Below, piece after piece: positions 15,001-20,620 of a stretch of 64,000 nt of DNA. The notes under the pieces were generated by a model that was given only the letters and a program-made list of their open reading frames with translations, ran no database searches and was not told where the DNA came from. Source of the DNA: JADKHR01 sp041917295 (lineage in GTDB: Bacteria > Elusimicrobiota > Elusimicrobia > FEN-1173); contig JAYRXX010000057.1 of the NCBI GenBank assembly GCA_041917295.1, positions 124,001 through 188,000 on the forward strand, read 5' to 3'. The position numbers and the translations under genes are program-made. Every line of letters begins with the position of its first letter. The stretch's first letter is position 1.

Positions 15001-18000
15001 GTCCCCACGGGGGTTTGGGACAAGTTCAACATCATTGAGGATTCTGAGCGGGGCCGGCGTAGCGCGTTTGGGGGTTTGACGTCCCACCGGCTTTATGGAC
15101 GGGACAAAGAGGTTCTTGAAGATCCCCTCCCCCGGTTGGGCCCCAAATGGCTCAACCAGCGACAGCGGTGGATCATCCAACAAACATTTTTTGCCATCAT
15201 TCGGTTCTTGCCCGTTGGATTAATGTTCTATGGGCAGTATTTGAGTGCCGGGTTGGGTTTTGCTTTGATTGGCGACCGTGGCCACGTCCTCCAAGGGTTG
15301 TTGGGGATGGGAGGCGGGTTCGTCATTGGGGGGGTGGTCGCCTATTTGGTGGGGCTCGTGATATTCCGCTGGTTGGGACGAGCGGGGATCATTCGCAACA
15401 CCCAGTTCTACGTGAACCCGTTGGTGGGGCTCAGCATGGACCGTGGTCCTGGACTTTGGCGGGCCATAGTAAGCTGGGTAAAAGCCTATTACAAGTTTCA
15501 GCAAATTGCCCATTTGGCCGCGTCGGTCCCCATGATGATGGCCAGCAGCGTTTTGGTGACAATTACACTGCTTTACTTCTTGGGGTTTTTCTTCAACATT
15601 GGAACTGTCATGGAATTCGTGGAAGGATTTGGTATTCCCGGACTGACAGGTTTTGTCAGTATGATGGTGATTTTTATCCAAACGTTTTTCCCGCTAATTG
15701 AAGCCGTGGTCCCGAGCACTTTCTGGGGGATCTTAATATTCCTCTACCCGCCCATCGCCATGAATCTGATGGCGTTGGTAACGGTGCTGTACACTTCTTG
15801 GAGGGACGACGAATCTGTTCGGGCCGCCGTCCAGACAAAGTTCACCAGCCGGGTCCATTCATTTCTGTTTTTGTTTGTTAGCACAGGAATGCCTGACGAC
15901 GCAGCTTTCGATCTCCCGGCGAAAAAAGAAATTATAAGGAAAGAGGACGAAATCCTTGCCAAACTGAGAGAAGTCGAAGAAAAGGGGGGGAAGTTCGTGC
16001 CGAAGTATAGGGGCCTTAACCGGCGCATCCTCGAAGGCTTTTTGATGACGGCCCCCGGGAAAAAGTCGAACCTTGATCGTTTAAATGCGATTATCGCCGA
16101 ATTGCAATCCATTGCCAGGGATCTGATGAGTAACCCAGACAACGCACTCAATCCCAATTTGCTTGGGGACCGCATGGATGGAGATCAAGTAGTCGCAGGA
16201 TACGCCAAACGAACGCGAAACGTGATTGAAAATCAAGTTCGGCCCCTTCTTGCGGACATGGGTTTAAGCGAAGTGAACCAGCGGCAAATCATGGACAAGT
16301 TGCTCACGGACCAAACTGAACTGGAAGATTTGGCCCTCGGACGACTGCGTTACGGGTGGCGCACGTTTTCTGGGGGTGTTTTGGCCATTGTGGCGGCGTC
16401 AATGCTGATTTTATTTGGTTGGGATTACCCCATGTGGTTGGGCGCGTTTCTTGTGGCCCTTGGCGGAGCATTGGTGTTTTTCTCAGCACTCAATTTGATA
16501 AGGGGGATTCCCGCGTTCAAAGGATCTGTTCAGATGCGCAATTTTGCGGTCCAGTCTGGGCGTGCGCTTAAAATGTATTTTTATTTTACTTTCCTGCACC
16601 CCAGCGCCTGGCGTAATTTTGGGGTGGCTGTGAACAGTTTTTACAAACCCGGCGCCAACGAGCCGTTCTGGACCCGCGGTCGTGACGAAGGATTGGGCGA
16701 TTTAAGCTTGTGGGAACTGACTCCCCGCAGGCGGTTCGAAATTTGGTGGGCGGGCGTTAGCCGTACAATTACTCAGTACAACATACTGCCTATCCTAATA
16801 CTCGCCGCGCTTCCATGGCTCTCGGCTGCTGGCAATTGGGCAAACTCTCTATTTGGCGTGTTAGGTGTCGATCAAGTTAAATTACAGATGGTGGCGAAGG
16901 AAACAAAACCCAATTTACCCCACTGGGCCAGTTATGTTCGGGCAGAGGACGTGGCCTACCGGCTTAATCCAGATTCGTTTCACGGGAGGATGGTGGCTCA
17001 GATTAAGGAGGCAAGCCGACTTTATCAAGAATCCAAGGATCGGGATTCGGTGATGGAACGAAGAGCCCTACGGCAGTTGGACATGTCCCTTCTTACCGTG
17101 CGGACCTATGCTGATGGACTTGCTCGTAGAACCAATTGGGATAATCCCATTGAGGCTGAAAAAGCCGTTCGGAGATACGAAGAGGTTGTTCAGTCGGTTC
17201 AAAGCGCACTTGCCGAAACCGGACAAACGGATCGTTTTGAGAAAATATTCCCCGGCCTTCCCCTGAAACCGGCGCCGATTTTAAACCAATTTCAGACCAG
17301 TGGACAACAGACATTTAATCGTCGAGATGTTGTCATCGATGCGAAATACGCAACGGCCGGCCGTCCAACGCCTCGGTCTGTTGTGGTGGAATTAAGAATT
17401 CCCCAATCGGACTTGACTGGGCGTGTACTCGGTGTAGCCTCCCAACTGTGGCCAACGCCAGAAGAAAGAAAGGTTGAAGTTCGTGTTGACCAGGTTAGCT
17501 ACCCCAAAGATGGCGATCTCAAATCTCCTGCGAAGGAAAGAACAGCCCAAGGGGCCAGCGCCGTACGCCTCCCCACCGGACGGGACGTGGTTCAGACTTT
17601 TGTGTTTCATAGTTATTCCCCCAACGTGCTCGCTCCGAATTACACTGCCGAAAAAGTAAACAAGGTGGAGATCGTTGCCTACACCCGTGGGGCCGAACCA
17701 TTTGAGGCGAGAATGCGATTCGACCGAGTTGAAACCCGGCGATTGGCCGATCCAAGATTTGATGGCCCCGTCCTCCCCGTTCCTCGGGCACCGACAGTGG
17801 TAAGACCCTCTCCCAATACGATTGCTTGGCTTTGGGCACCTTGGAACCGTTTAATGGGCCGGGAAGTGTCAACGGAAAAAATGATTATTAGCCAGGCCCC
17901 CTGGGAGTCTTTTTGGATGGTGGCGGTAGCGGGACTCGCGGTCCCATTCCTTATTTTCCTTCAATGGTCACCGGTGTTGGCGGCGGGGGTGGGGGTCATT

Positions 18001-19317
18001 TGGGGACTTCTCCATTTGGGTGGGACTTTTGACAAGAACCTTAAACCGATTTCTGGGTTCAAAGCGTTGGTCCCGTCCATCGCCCGAGCGGTGGTGGCCG
18101 CTGTGGCGGTTGGACTTTTTGCGGTGGGACTCGACTTCTTGATTTCGGTGTTGCCCCTCTCAGAATACCTGGCCCGGTTTGCTCTTTTTGAGGGAGGGCT
18201 TTCACTTTCTCAAATTTCTCTCTTTTCAAACTTTCTCATAGCACTCCCAATTTCCTTGCTCCTCGCTGGCCCCCTCTTTAAATTTATCCATGGCAAACTT
18301 AATAAACGAGTTGTCACCGCGGCCCGAGAACGCCAAGCAGTCTCAATTTCAGAAATATCCGCCGCCCTTGGGGCGTTGAACATAGGAGCTGTCGACACTC
18401 GGGCAATGGAACCCTTCTTGTCGGCGGTTTTGGCGCAGATGCCGGTAAAATCCCTGGATGTTTCATCGCGTGCTGATCCGTTGGTTTTGAGGAACCGGTT
18501 GGCCCAGGATGTCCCAACAGCGTTTGACTCGGTTGGTTCGAGCGTGGATGGGCTTTTGGGGGAGGCGGGGGTTTCCTCGGTTCATTTAGGGCGGATGTTG
18601 GCTCCGGGCGTGAAGGGGCAGGCGTTTGATACCGCGGTTCGGGATTACGCTTTTGCGTTAGGCTATCAGATGGCTCAGTCGGACAATCCTGGCGCGTTGG
18701 TCCCGCTCCTTGAGGTGGCTTACTTAACAGTGGCCGCGCGGTCCCAGGATGTGGGGGTGCATATGAATCCCGCCGGGTTTGCCCAGGCGTTCCAGTTGGG
18801 AGCCGGTTTTGCCAAAACAACAATCGTTCAAGACAACGAAGCCGCGGTTTTCCATGTGGGCCAGACTGATTTGGCGGTCCAAGATAAAAGTGAGGTCTTG
18901 GATAAATTGGTGGAGACGATTCTGTCCAACGATCGAAAAGAAAAAACGGGGGGGCGAATTTCTCCCATTGAGTTGGTCAGTTCGGATCCGGCCGTTGTCA
19001 GCAATGATCAGGTGCGGGCGGCGGTTGTGGCTTACGTAAAAAAACATCATTCCGCGGCAATTGACCAGGTTGCCTCAGGTCGGTTTAATATTCGTCTCCG
19101 CTCGGATCTCAGGTTTGTGAATGACAAGATCGATTCGGTGGCGCTGTTTGACCAAATCAAACGGTCCGCGGGCCACGTGACCAGGATAGCGTGTTTCACG
19201 TCTCAGCCCGAGGCATGGACTTTGAATGACGTCATACGGCTTGTGGCCCTCGAAAAAGTTTTGGCCGATGTGCTCCAACAATTGGAGGCCCTGAAGGCCA
19301 CCGAGAACAACGCCTAA
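1..19317 (+). CDS. Giant multidomain membrane protein (>=6438 aa, 5' end outside window): LysM, TolC-like helices, GH5-like hydrolase, GT2-like synthase
   Basis: The frame is open to base 1 with no stop, so the true start lies upstream; residues here are counted from the TTG codon at 37. Visible segments: an unrecognised N-terminal region (1-400); hydrophobic segments near 404-424 and 462-483 flanking a basic loop; a LysM-like domain (about 536-594); long Ala/Gln-rich coiled-coil blocks resembling repeated TolC/OEP hairpins (647-1825); a beta-rich region (1842-2240); a GH5-like barrel (2326-2650); beta-rich then helical parts (2690-3300); then membrane clusters at about 3318-3522, 3917-3950, 4117-4280, 5049-5255, 5435-5492 and 5952-6085. 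A split GT2-like catalytic domain spans 4529-5045, and the C-terminal 340 residues are soluble. The basic loop before residue 462 suggests that 484-3317 is periplasmic, which suits LysM, TolC-like helices and hydrolase, with the GT2 part cytoplasmic. Inferred role: synthesis and trimming or export of an envelope polysaccharide. The ORF is certain; the function is not. Confidence 0.85.
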   Translation, partial: LDFAQAERERKWLVEVLAARLSPTDLAALTQRALAFRAGRVGVGAFHEELISLAGKVGVTSKGFQEFLRYLNYVKRVEEIDRNDLLNEIDGQEKAHVARLLKSASPRVREIQAVARDLVMADKLLRHALTPSEWAEYKKNAADFRALPDRLAQLETGRPAAAGGFAEMVRVLEEFYRAASDRDRVLVDNLFARMGEGAVDKPAVAVLVAGGFHSDGVTSLIKQRGAAYVTLTPRFEAVDGRDALDVFRQTKTPLDRLFAGEKLNLVEGLGGAAAFLGRTGRGAEVQGKFPAALSASSSAEPESITAWLEGQKKDLPGFTFESLKWDNKTGYLVTFPDGRQLFAWQSESRDPQAGEVLALTRGVVNFAPHTPSFSTKVSGFFRNNWKQFSFGSVLAALSSLVQAADDSGLMAYLDWTGFSAILLVVVSFLVVHLWANREVKEKSRRNVRRVYFQLWLEGLNPLSLIQSMTLKNIKALFLAVVVSVATVSPTIAAINTPSAPLVAKQTQEMPSVEKIQTLDEIIAEAVKGSAVRLVSPDSAPAKAVGTLQFKVEKGMTLGTIYQQLKKAGTVFPGVSSAAEFIAAVAKLNGLNSSHFIKAGQILELPVVGPVSVAYQAPVVGGEQTVSTTQSRFTEPVVVTAADEPALAGRDVGEAEGVRIDNFDDVLRITQSSLVAKRDAARAEAARLMAKAEHPAVKAVPGVEIGARADKTGTGVSAELASRLSTDDYATYVQAQRWADYSDAQLSAMALDQAQKAYQALLDYRTAHEARKIKETTARALHQIAKKGPSEAKAALAQAEKAERDNAKAHAKIEKESAQAAKGALGLGVNDLIQIGGHFVTASGEANLNVYGARIAANQAKIKALSQALGTEGADEMAVFFRDVLGIRVSASVFSEVGSTPLPQLGVSIDVKALNAAHARGKQYADRVSMALELLELKAANKQLVVESAQAINQAAQQMGAARASLKSAQQALKDAERFLADQRAAYTHYGGTAQETVALVEAVRLRDEALTRVLASQYTEAQARAQYRFAGGVGDLSSVSPANEPMSAKELARVDPSLLFERAVKNRLGFSEEDIDKAVSPEDFESLAGRVPVNFRLNANIYKGGNPVGFSLSVLLRDSNRELREEQGKAARNRAEILVRAAANQVVRETSDAWLAFHIAQEAHQLAQEAYALQKKMTPETSEASDYFAAQARLSMAQARLAGAGQIEIAAWRAFQQAAGITPAEAYTTLGKMQGEDPRDPTRIVQVAAEQYDPSADKAAAAVVNEQIAEMGYQMATNESQWWDLSVGIAVTPNGVFPYVMNARFADLLTTPFRWIIGADSLKDDIQALIALAEGRLAQAGAERAYAQGQKKADANNAAAQLKETAERVKRTENRLSQARQSLEEGRGPFAKGWVSSRHMADLEIAVVRAEAAYQAALGDYRYALNGVHQLGLTPDPEIAALEASNLPEPRPSAVPVTPETLAADRAVRVGSVEEALSYLGKTEGGSTDPKSLLKLTTQGGGGMAGLIGRIAKAQAEKRAVAAHAKAQGEYVAAAKSYELMKEVAAMAQRNEQVARAYWLNVIRPQVEEFFPGNLPDIAQGQNFAAQAAQVRDELGKRLESTRGDVGKFLVALPAEDGGTPLPRFDGAPPTIQWVGLDAINVENHPAVEGAALAAGLARAQDRADTVQRHYPAVSFNVESPEEGGPQLVLRVTANITPTLAGAAKSKAAENEVEVAALDKKENVRQLEHEMAGLAQKINDGSEQLADLSGSLQSARSALAAGFSDYGRHSVSPSGHVQQRAGLALPLQAAGEYTAALGRYVNARLEFEQSVARFNELVRVLGLNPSDVLLVSSGAEVSAGTLALPPPARSTDRLVIPFPGELPGSMSRPGFTFEQRFNTALPANHPLADRPTHYVEVSLTTGKPTGRVIEAHYTTHPTDPSRRTTAFVDRRPYAAGDIQGTVPPSVSVFSWATLRSNPYNPYTLSDATVGWDRDYGWTIQSVAEDRAGNVVIDVAIPGGKRIRDEVIRDGKGARLKNQGSAGFLTRESLVTDASGKKSIRKDTSLDGRLIWQGVFTDRQEPVSFVDHRNKIRGSVAARDFLSRGTRVNLPGSEWAVLAYGGSVVRYAAVDGQGKPITIIEVLSDNFTSLGSVSNGTALRRTLARQDEPGQPAPSMSYTRFGDRDAGGLRQGVGTVDQKERAVNLLLPDVDPYARLAYRGESVFVLPTNDGGTPGLAYVSPRGSDKASEVREGVKVDGKKVVDPGVATQSMTYGAPLPSGFVPVETRRGTEASPSTEGRLPAPPEDLAKLAERGPTKGKVVPAQESAKESPAAKKVSWWRKILEKIMAFVSGSKDAVGADFVDVRATPKGLLDANNKPIHLNGVNWRGIEYGWNFGDPGNGFAKDRAWMESELDKMKASGVNAVRIPLLDDGRHLKPDYSNFGQFKQDVQVFLDAAAARGIHVEFVLFDFLAVARGGFDMSKSSTDNFRKNFLTPFLMEFGGHPALLSIDLINEPEWILAQSVPGGWGDKMQGGRPPVTAESYRYFVKQTAATIKDPKLKGSDGKSVAGRVLVTIGASVKHHEIATHPGVSGNLDYYSWHHYDWMGSLTGWLQKIPSGGKPFELGEYATAGTQTSPSGYMAAVRSAEGGVGAYAWNWGDKRRQNIDEHTTADGVKLRAALKTAEAVAKDPKSAPAQGAGTKETGKQPAKKKKIPGKPSTEVKPGIELSYRAADGTVYTPLPDGTVIRSIGDPFDPANVNNQRVISVPESFNFGAPGAMAYLDNPTNAARIMVPRPRQPNGIKVIAVHGGAKPRGDNLLYSLLQDRQGNTYALQPDGTYTVTPPGAQAPSVVVNPGEGFRSDGVDAEARLTAPENRVGFYIYAPVAQVVEEGRYPIPAPAGTSARQYYALGSTGRQLDPERPMEVRGHVFSEVAQAYMLDPSILLARAIRPNLTATAVQEMDWDLSGLADPLLYQRERFGLTYESGSVELSLAQKIAVSAKYSYGLLLVERVQSAQEPQFRQRHGLAPTDSIPTQLQALQREEAERYVDGLLLINAVNLVPSVLARSIGMADKVNASDVQEAVAAIRKGQQDRSVDDLVARFTFTGSRDTNEAVLNAMESLIRTLSGNMDYRESSQVAQILYHLNTLPFVGTDENGRPAVRPVVLNGDQLVQVVRQAEMYGIQLKEAFLARYPGREKATAFFSSKGLGVLLYWAATDVLTPVPLARKEDRLKTHPVGPPDVMLERSEAIDRAKRENFSFFLSALQNPLFEKFLERWYGGQPSYADYIAGATMLTHQMAKNPSVLTPEIMQGVLARLANGDASTVEGEVDALIEIKDDVRASRAGEASFDAGKIILWILVPLGLGAAFKRYYRGRGKKFWQTRSEAQSSTPPAVAEPVGTAEIPPSTSASVAQPGPDMGPSLTDLAANLADVGGGLAGDFRKGHQALEEGRFFMKSTAGPRVTISSWRLSNFLSMGAGILIFLGQAYAVSTFGTWGGFTNVVWGIGAVLFLNGLLGNFLSWKIVGLGGLILLVIYGMSSGAFASSSLGGILAGGIITPTPEKIKRAFSNLVNKLKLNLRSPNPETDWIGARILGNWLQSHFPRLPLWGWTDWQDEKGDQTPKLSSLKITLDWVQKKLGIRFVRLAPRAERQEKLVKTLIESIEKAQEKMDLLWVDLAPSDLKEDWKREVLTRFAAAQGKIPSVKEDAVGLESRVRAAFSRAFPNENFPSGKNGWIVAYALLPVGKETGLLQKLEEDYGGVVEAYKDQGFLGILKFLGDIPRQPKEPGRTSWLAAFSKLNKQDRENLITWLNYQVTQRNIDRNQLMAQVRELSRVWAAPPLGLPDDYVYVESIKVDFFEWIAHSKDWLEFLRGRANTYQLYSAAHYPNYDPQYHDPIFYVRGPQFEVLRRNGGNIYLMPGSHENHSSGYSQVTEDDRFSFNGDDRYTAHPLRWFAVGATMATIGFFLQWPILTGAGLFVLFLAGINYWRGGWPAITHPAPLYNIAYYSQMVADRTRTTRDYMAGTVYPINEYRRAVLPYRGIVQAQYPNENLASLSDEEFFPRVWQITHGQPIGTLRVYPTLQAFLDDNLGQTVRDQVRQAQTEAVDHARMGFQEAMTEEETDRNNMVNPAIAAHKGLQGPGPTNSSQGNTLRQNILMLVLTAVAFFVLVPIVLSLRLDIGAAIEEGVQLVSTGLFSGVPVVGDALLAFTNIVSQFVTLENVEFLVFNATGISLFGGITFGMGAFALLMVGMVFKIILFFQGFKSPNRIVDILFGVGLLGVAGVLWFWTPFGWSLVVGALLFGFIGVGWLLKAALATRYKEELTNQHVERFVPEHLMQEAIDTVTDSELAAISVTRQQFNGWLSEYGARGAWRRLAEREDSFLVLVRSALMGIPNTQRPIHRLRQDDRFNLLKIVYLANVQGPRRRELISHLLRLYENPGRRSALNTRMGGEFNSNQWLSGLRDEMDSIDRQIAGLGENPRPEQVLDVYFERARTNRAGDFSNSDIVENLSFEDIVHLRDSKDVHESLWPKIILMQTAFGGTSEERLFALLESAETLWPSIQVDITLDDNDEAGRNGILKSMNGGRLARFADRIIISNHAAHGTNLGIGNIHQRHKPMMNAEAVFRLNYRTKKFLGRLPFFQTLVDMEDVFLKEVIDDKMAIWAMRERTLNDQLLRQEQEEDISSSLPSQRRWGRAAGLVMLAVGVGVALGGFGLASANVAGALSALTSVLTTGQWVGTGGLGVAFAGWVVFRRSADRPSVDGQQWGIRLDSEALREEYTKTVQGLATAAGLGRRWAKNNVGSLLSTVQVPFQLQTTFNSLQDAVVRERDLRASGDVAGAESVRVEAVRLAESLNGEERALYELWAYAQVFPTFRDFRRQVFRIRNMPDVIQTELRQIPLNAADRRFSELSHIDYLFWHNTIQIGEDASGFMFLGGTGNTFMWELLGGTDDHAYVRLSRMVWPLREANRKEETERPLFLRFLLLVPLPLAVLSLLVPSDLRPQFVRARATWISSRTLYKYLNRYVPTGVWDKFNIIEDSERGRRSAFGGLTSHRLYGRDKEVLEDPLPRLGPKWLNQRQRWIIQQTFFAIIRFLPVGLMFYGQYLSAGLGFALIGDRGHVLQGLLGMGGGFVIGGVVAYLVGLVIFRWLGRAGIIRNTQFYVNPLVGLSMDRGPGLWRAIVSWVKAYYKFQQIAHLAASVPMMMASSVLVTITLLYFLGFFFNIGTVMEFVEGFGIPGLTGFVSMMVIFIQTFFPLIEAVVPSTFWGILIFLYPPIAMNLMALVTVLYTSWRDDESVRAAVQTKFTSRVHSFLFLFVSTGMPDDAAFDLPAKKEIIRKEDEILAKLREVEEKGGKFVPKYRGLNRRILEGFLMTAPGKKSNLDRLNAIIAELQSIARDLMSNPDNALNPNLLGDRMDGDQVVAGYAKRTRNVIENQVRPLLADMGLSEVNQRQIMDKLLTDQTELEDLALGRLRYGWRTFSGGVLAIVAASMLILFGWDYPMWLGAFLVALGGALVFFSALNLIRGIPAFKGSVQMRNFAVQSGRALKMYFYFTFLHPSAWRNFGVAVNSFYKPGANEPFWTRGRDEGLGDLSLWELTPRRRFEIWWAGVSRTITQYNILPILILAALPWLSAAGNWANSLFGVLGVDQVKLQMVAKETKPNLPHWASYVRAEDVAYRLNPDSFHGRMVAQIKEASRLYQESKDRDSVMERRALRQLDMSLLTVRTYADGLARRTNWDNPIEAEKAVRRYEEVVQSVQSALAETGQTDRFEKIFPGLPLKPAPILNQFQTSGQQTFNRRDVVIDAKYATAGRPTPRSVVVELRIPQSDLTGRVLGVASQLWPTPEERKVEVRVDQVSYPKDGDLKSPAKERTAQGASAVRLPTGRDVVQTFVFHSYSPNVLAPNYTAEKVNKVEIVAYTRGAEPFEARMRFDRVETRRLADPRFDGPVLPVPRAPTVVRPSPNTIAWLWAPWNRLMGREVSTEKMIISQAPWESFWMVAVAGLAVPFLIFLQWSPVLAAGVGVIWGLLHLGGTFDKNLKPISGFKALVPSIARAVVAAVAVGLFAVGLDFLISVLPLSEYLARFALFEGGLSLSQISLFSNFLIALPISLLLAGPLFKFIHGKLNKRVVTAARERQAVSISEISAALGALNIGAVDTRAMEPFLSAVLAQMPVKSLDVSSRADPLVLRNRLAQDVPTAFDSVGSSVDGLLGEAGVSSVHLGRMLAPGVKGQAFDTAVRDYAFALGYQMAQSDNPGALVPLLEVAYLTVAARSQDVGVHMNPAGFAQAFQLGAGFAKTTIVQDNEAAVFHVGQTDLAVQDKSEVLDKLVETILSNDRKEKTGGRISPIELVSSDPAVVSNDQVRAAVVAYVKKHHSAAIDQVASGRFNIRLRSDLRFVNDKIDSVALFDQIKRSAGHVTRIACFTSQPEAWTLNDVIRLVALEKVLADVLQQLEALKATENNA
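7012..7985 (+). other. GH5-like glycoside hydrolase domain inside the giant protein
   Basis: Residues about 2326-2650 of the giant protein read as a GH5-type TIM barrel. The entry segment contains LNGVNWRGIEYGW, followed by NAVRIPL with the conserved arginine. INEPEW carries the expected acid/base glutamate (E2481). YYSWHHYDW matches the aromatic/His strand. FELGEYA carries the expected nucleophile (E2593). Both catalytic glutamates are present and about 112 residues apart, so the domain may be active. Substrate cannot be told; family members cut beta-1,4-glucans, mannans and related polymers. A hydrolase next to a synthase recalls the BcsZ/BcsA pairing in cellulose export, but that analogy is inference. 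Confidence 0.72.
13621..15045 (+). other. GT2-like processive glycosyltransferase core, interrupted by membrane insertions
   Basis: Motifs occur in the order expected for bacterial GT2 synthases: an acidic strand ending LDDNDE (4531-4536), HKPMMNAEAV (4579-4587) where relatives have a KPxALNxAL-like loop, LVDMEDVF (4608-4615) in place of the DAED sugar-nucleotide motif, GGTGNTF (4899-4905) in place of GGTSNHF, VWDKFNIIEDSERG (from 4993) matching the acceptor-base 'TED' region, and QRQRW (5041-5045), a good QxxRW motif followed by several membrane helices. Between DMED and GGTGN there is an extra block with two hydrophobic segments, and another hydrophobic segment lies between GGTGN and IIED. 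The motif order is seen directly; fold assignment and activity are inferred. Confidence 0.6.
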
Positions 19318-19323
19318 ATGTCC

Positions 19324-19353
19324 TTTGCATTTGTCTCCAGATGGCGGTATAAT
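19324..19353 (+). promoter_or_regulatory. Sigma70-type promoter for the ABC ATPase gene
   Basis: TTGCAT (19325-19330), 17-nt spacer, perfect TATAAT (19348-19353). The predicted start of transcription lies about 30 nt before the ATG at 19389, with a GAGGAAGGA ribosome-binding site in between. Confidence 0.65.
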
Positions 19354-19388
19354 CTTCCCCACCTTTTACCTGAGGAAGGATGTGTTTC

Positions 19389-20549
19389 ATGGCCCGTGTT
19401 GTCTTAAGAAAAGTCACTAAAAATTTCGGTGAACATCCCATCGTTCGCGGGATCGATCTGGACATTCCCGACAAAGAATTTTTTGTCATGGTGGGTCCCT
19501 CCGGGTGCGGGAAGTCCACCACGCTTCGGATGATTGCCGGGTTGGAAGATATTACGTCCGGCGAAATCTTGATCGACGGGCGTGTGGTCAACAACATCCA
19601 CCCCAAAGACCGCGACATCGCGATGGTGTTCCAAAACTACGCGCTTTATCCCCACATGACCGTTTATGAAAATATGGCTTTTGGATTGAAACTTCGAAAC
19701 TATCCCCGGTCAGAAATCAAAGCCCGCGTCAAAGAGGCCGCCGATATCCTCAATTTGGGTTCTTATCTTGAACGCAAACCGGGCGCTCTTTCCGGTGGCC
19801 AGCGCCAGAGAGTGGCGGTGGGCCGGGCTATTGTGCGTAAACCGCGGGTCTTTCTGTTTGACGAGCCCTTGTCCAATCTGGACGCCAAACTGCGCGTTCA
19901 AATGCGGTTGGAACTGGTCAAACTTCACCAACGATTGCAATCCACCATTATCTACGTGACCCATGACCAGATCGAAGCCATGACCATGGGCGACCGCATC
20001 TGCTTAATGAAGGACGGGGAAGTTCAACAGGTGGATCCACCCCTCACCTTGTACGAACGGCCGGCCAACGAGTTTGTGGCCGGGTTTATCGGCAACTCGC
20101 CCATGAACTTTTTTCCGGTGACGGTGGAAGCCATGGGTAAAAGCGTTCTTCTTCGTCATCCGAGTTTTGACTTGGCTGTGCCCCTGTCGTTGGTGGCCCA
20201 GGTGGCTCCGCTGGCGGGCAAAAAACTAATTTTTGGAATACGACCGGAAGATCTTTACGACAGGCTTTTTTACAATTACCCTGTCGCGCCTGGATCCAGC
20301 GTAAAAGCAACGGTGGACGTTGTTGAGCCGTTGGGGCCTGAGATCATTCTTTACCTCAAGGCCGGCTCCGTTGACCTCGTGGCCCGTGTCCCGGGTTATG
20401 TCAAAGCCCAGGAAGGTAAAAAAATGGATCTTGTTTTTAATCTGGAACGGATGCACCTTTTTGACTCCGAAACAAAAAAGGCGCTCCTGAACCCGGATTT
20501 GAAAACTTTTGTCCCCCCTACCCCGGTTGCAAAAGTTTCGGCTGTCTAA
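19389..20549 (+). CDS. Sugar ABC transporter ATP-binding subunit, MalK/UgpC/MsmK type
   Basis: A 386-aa cytoplasmic ATPase that would power a CUT1-type carbohydrate importer. Walker A (GPSGCGKST), Q-loop, signature (LSGGQRQR), Walker B with D-loop (FLFDEPLSNLDA) and switch histidine (THDQ) are intact. The C-terminal about 140 residues form the TOBE/regulatory region typical of MalK-like proteins, and total length fits the family. The ATG at 19389 is preferred over one nine bases upstream because the upstream one sits inside the GAGGAAGGA ribosome-binding site. No permease or binding protein is adjacent, so it may serve several distant importers, as MsmK-type ATPases do. Sugar specificity cannot be read. 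Confidence 0.9.
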   Translation: MARVVLRKVTKNFGEHPIVRGIDLDIPDKEFFVMVGPSGCGKSTTLRMIAGLEDITSGEILIDGRVVNNIHPKDRDIAMVFQNYALYPHMTVYENMAFGLKLRNYPRSEIKARVKEAADILNLGSYLERKPGALSGGQRQRVAVGRAIVRKPRVFLFDEPLSNLDAKLRVQMRLELVKLHQRLQSTIIYVTHDQIEAMTMGDRICLMKDGEVQQVDPPLTLYERPANEFVAGFIGNSPMNFFPVTVEAMGKSVLLRHPSFDLAVPLSLVAQVAPLAGKKLIFGIRPEDLYDRLFYNYPVAPGSSVKATVDVVEPLGPEIILYLKAGSVDLVARVPGYVKAQEGKKMDLVFNLERMHLFDSETKKALLNPDLKTFVPPTPVAKVSAV

Positions 20550-20565
20550 CCGGGATTCCCCGGTT
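20548..20565. repeat. Small dispersed palindrome, copy 1
   Basis: AACCGGGATTCCCCGGTT: 7-bp arms around ATTC, starting within the stop codon of the ABC ATPase gene. Related copies lie at 22972-22989, 29314-29331 and 56290-56307, all in intergenic or gene-end positions. None has the T-run of an intrinsic terminator. Confidence 0.6.
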
Positions 20566-20620
20566 GGATCGGGTCTGTCGTCGACAGGGTCATGAACAAA
20601 GAAGGTCGACCGCCGCTTCC

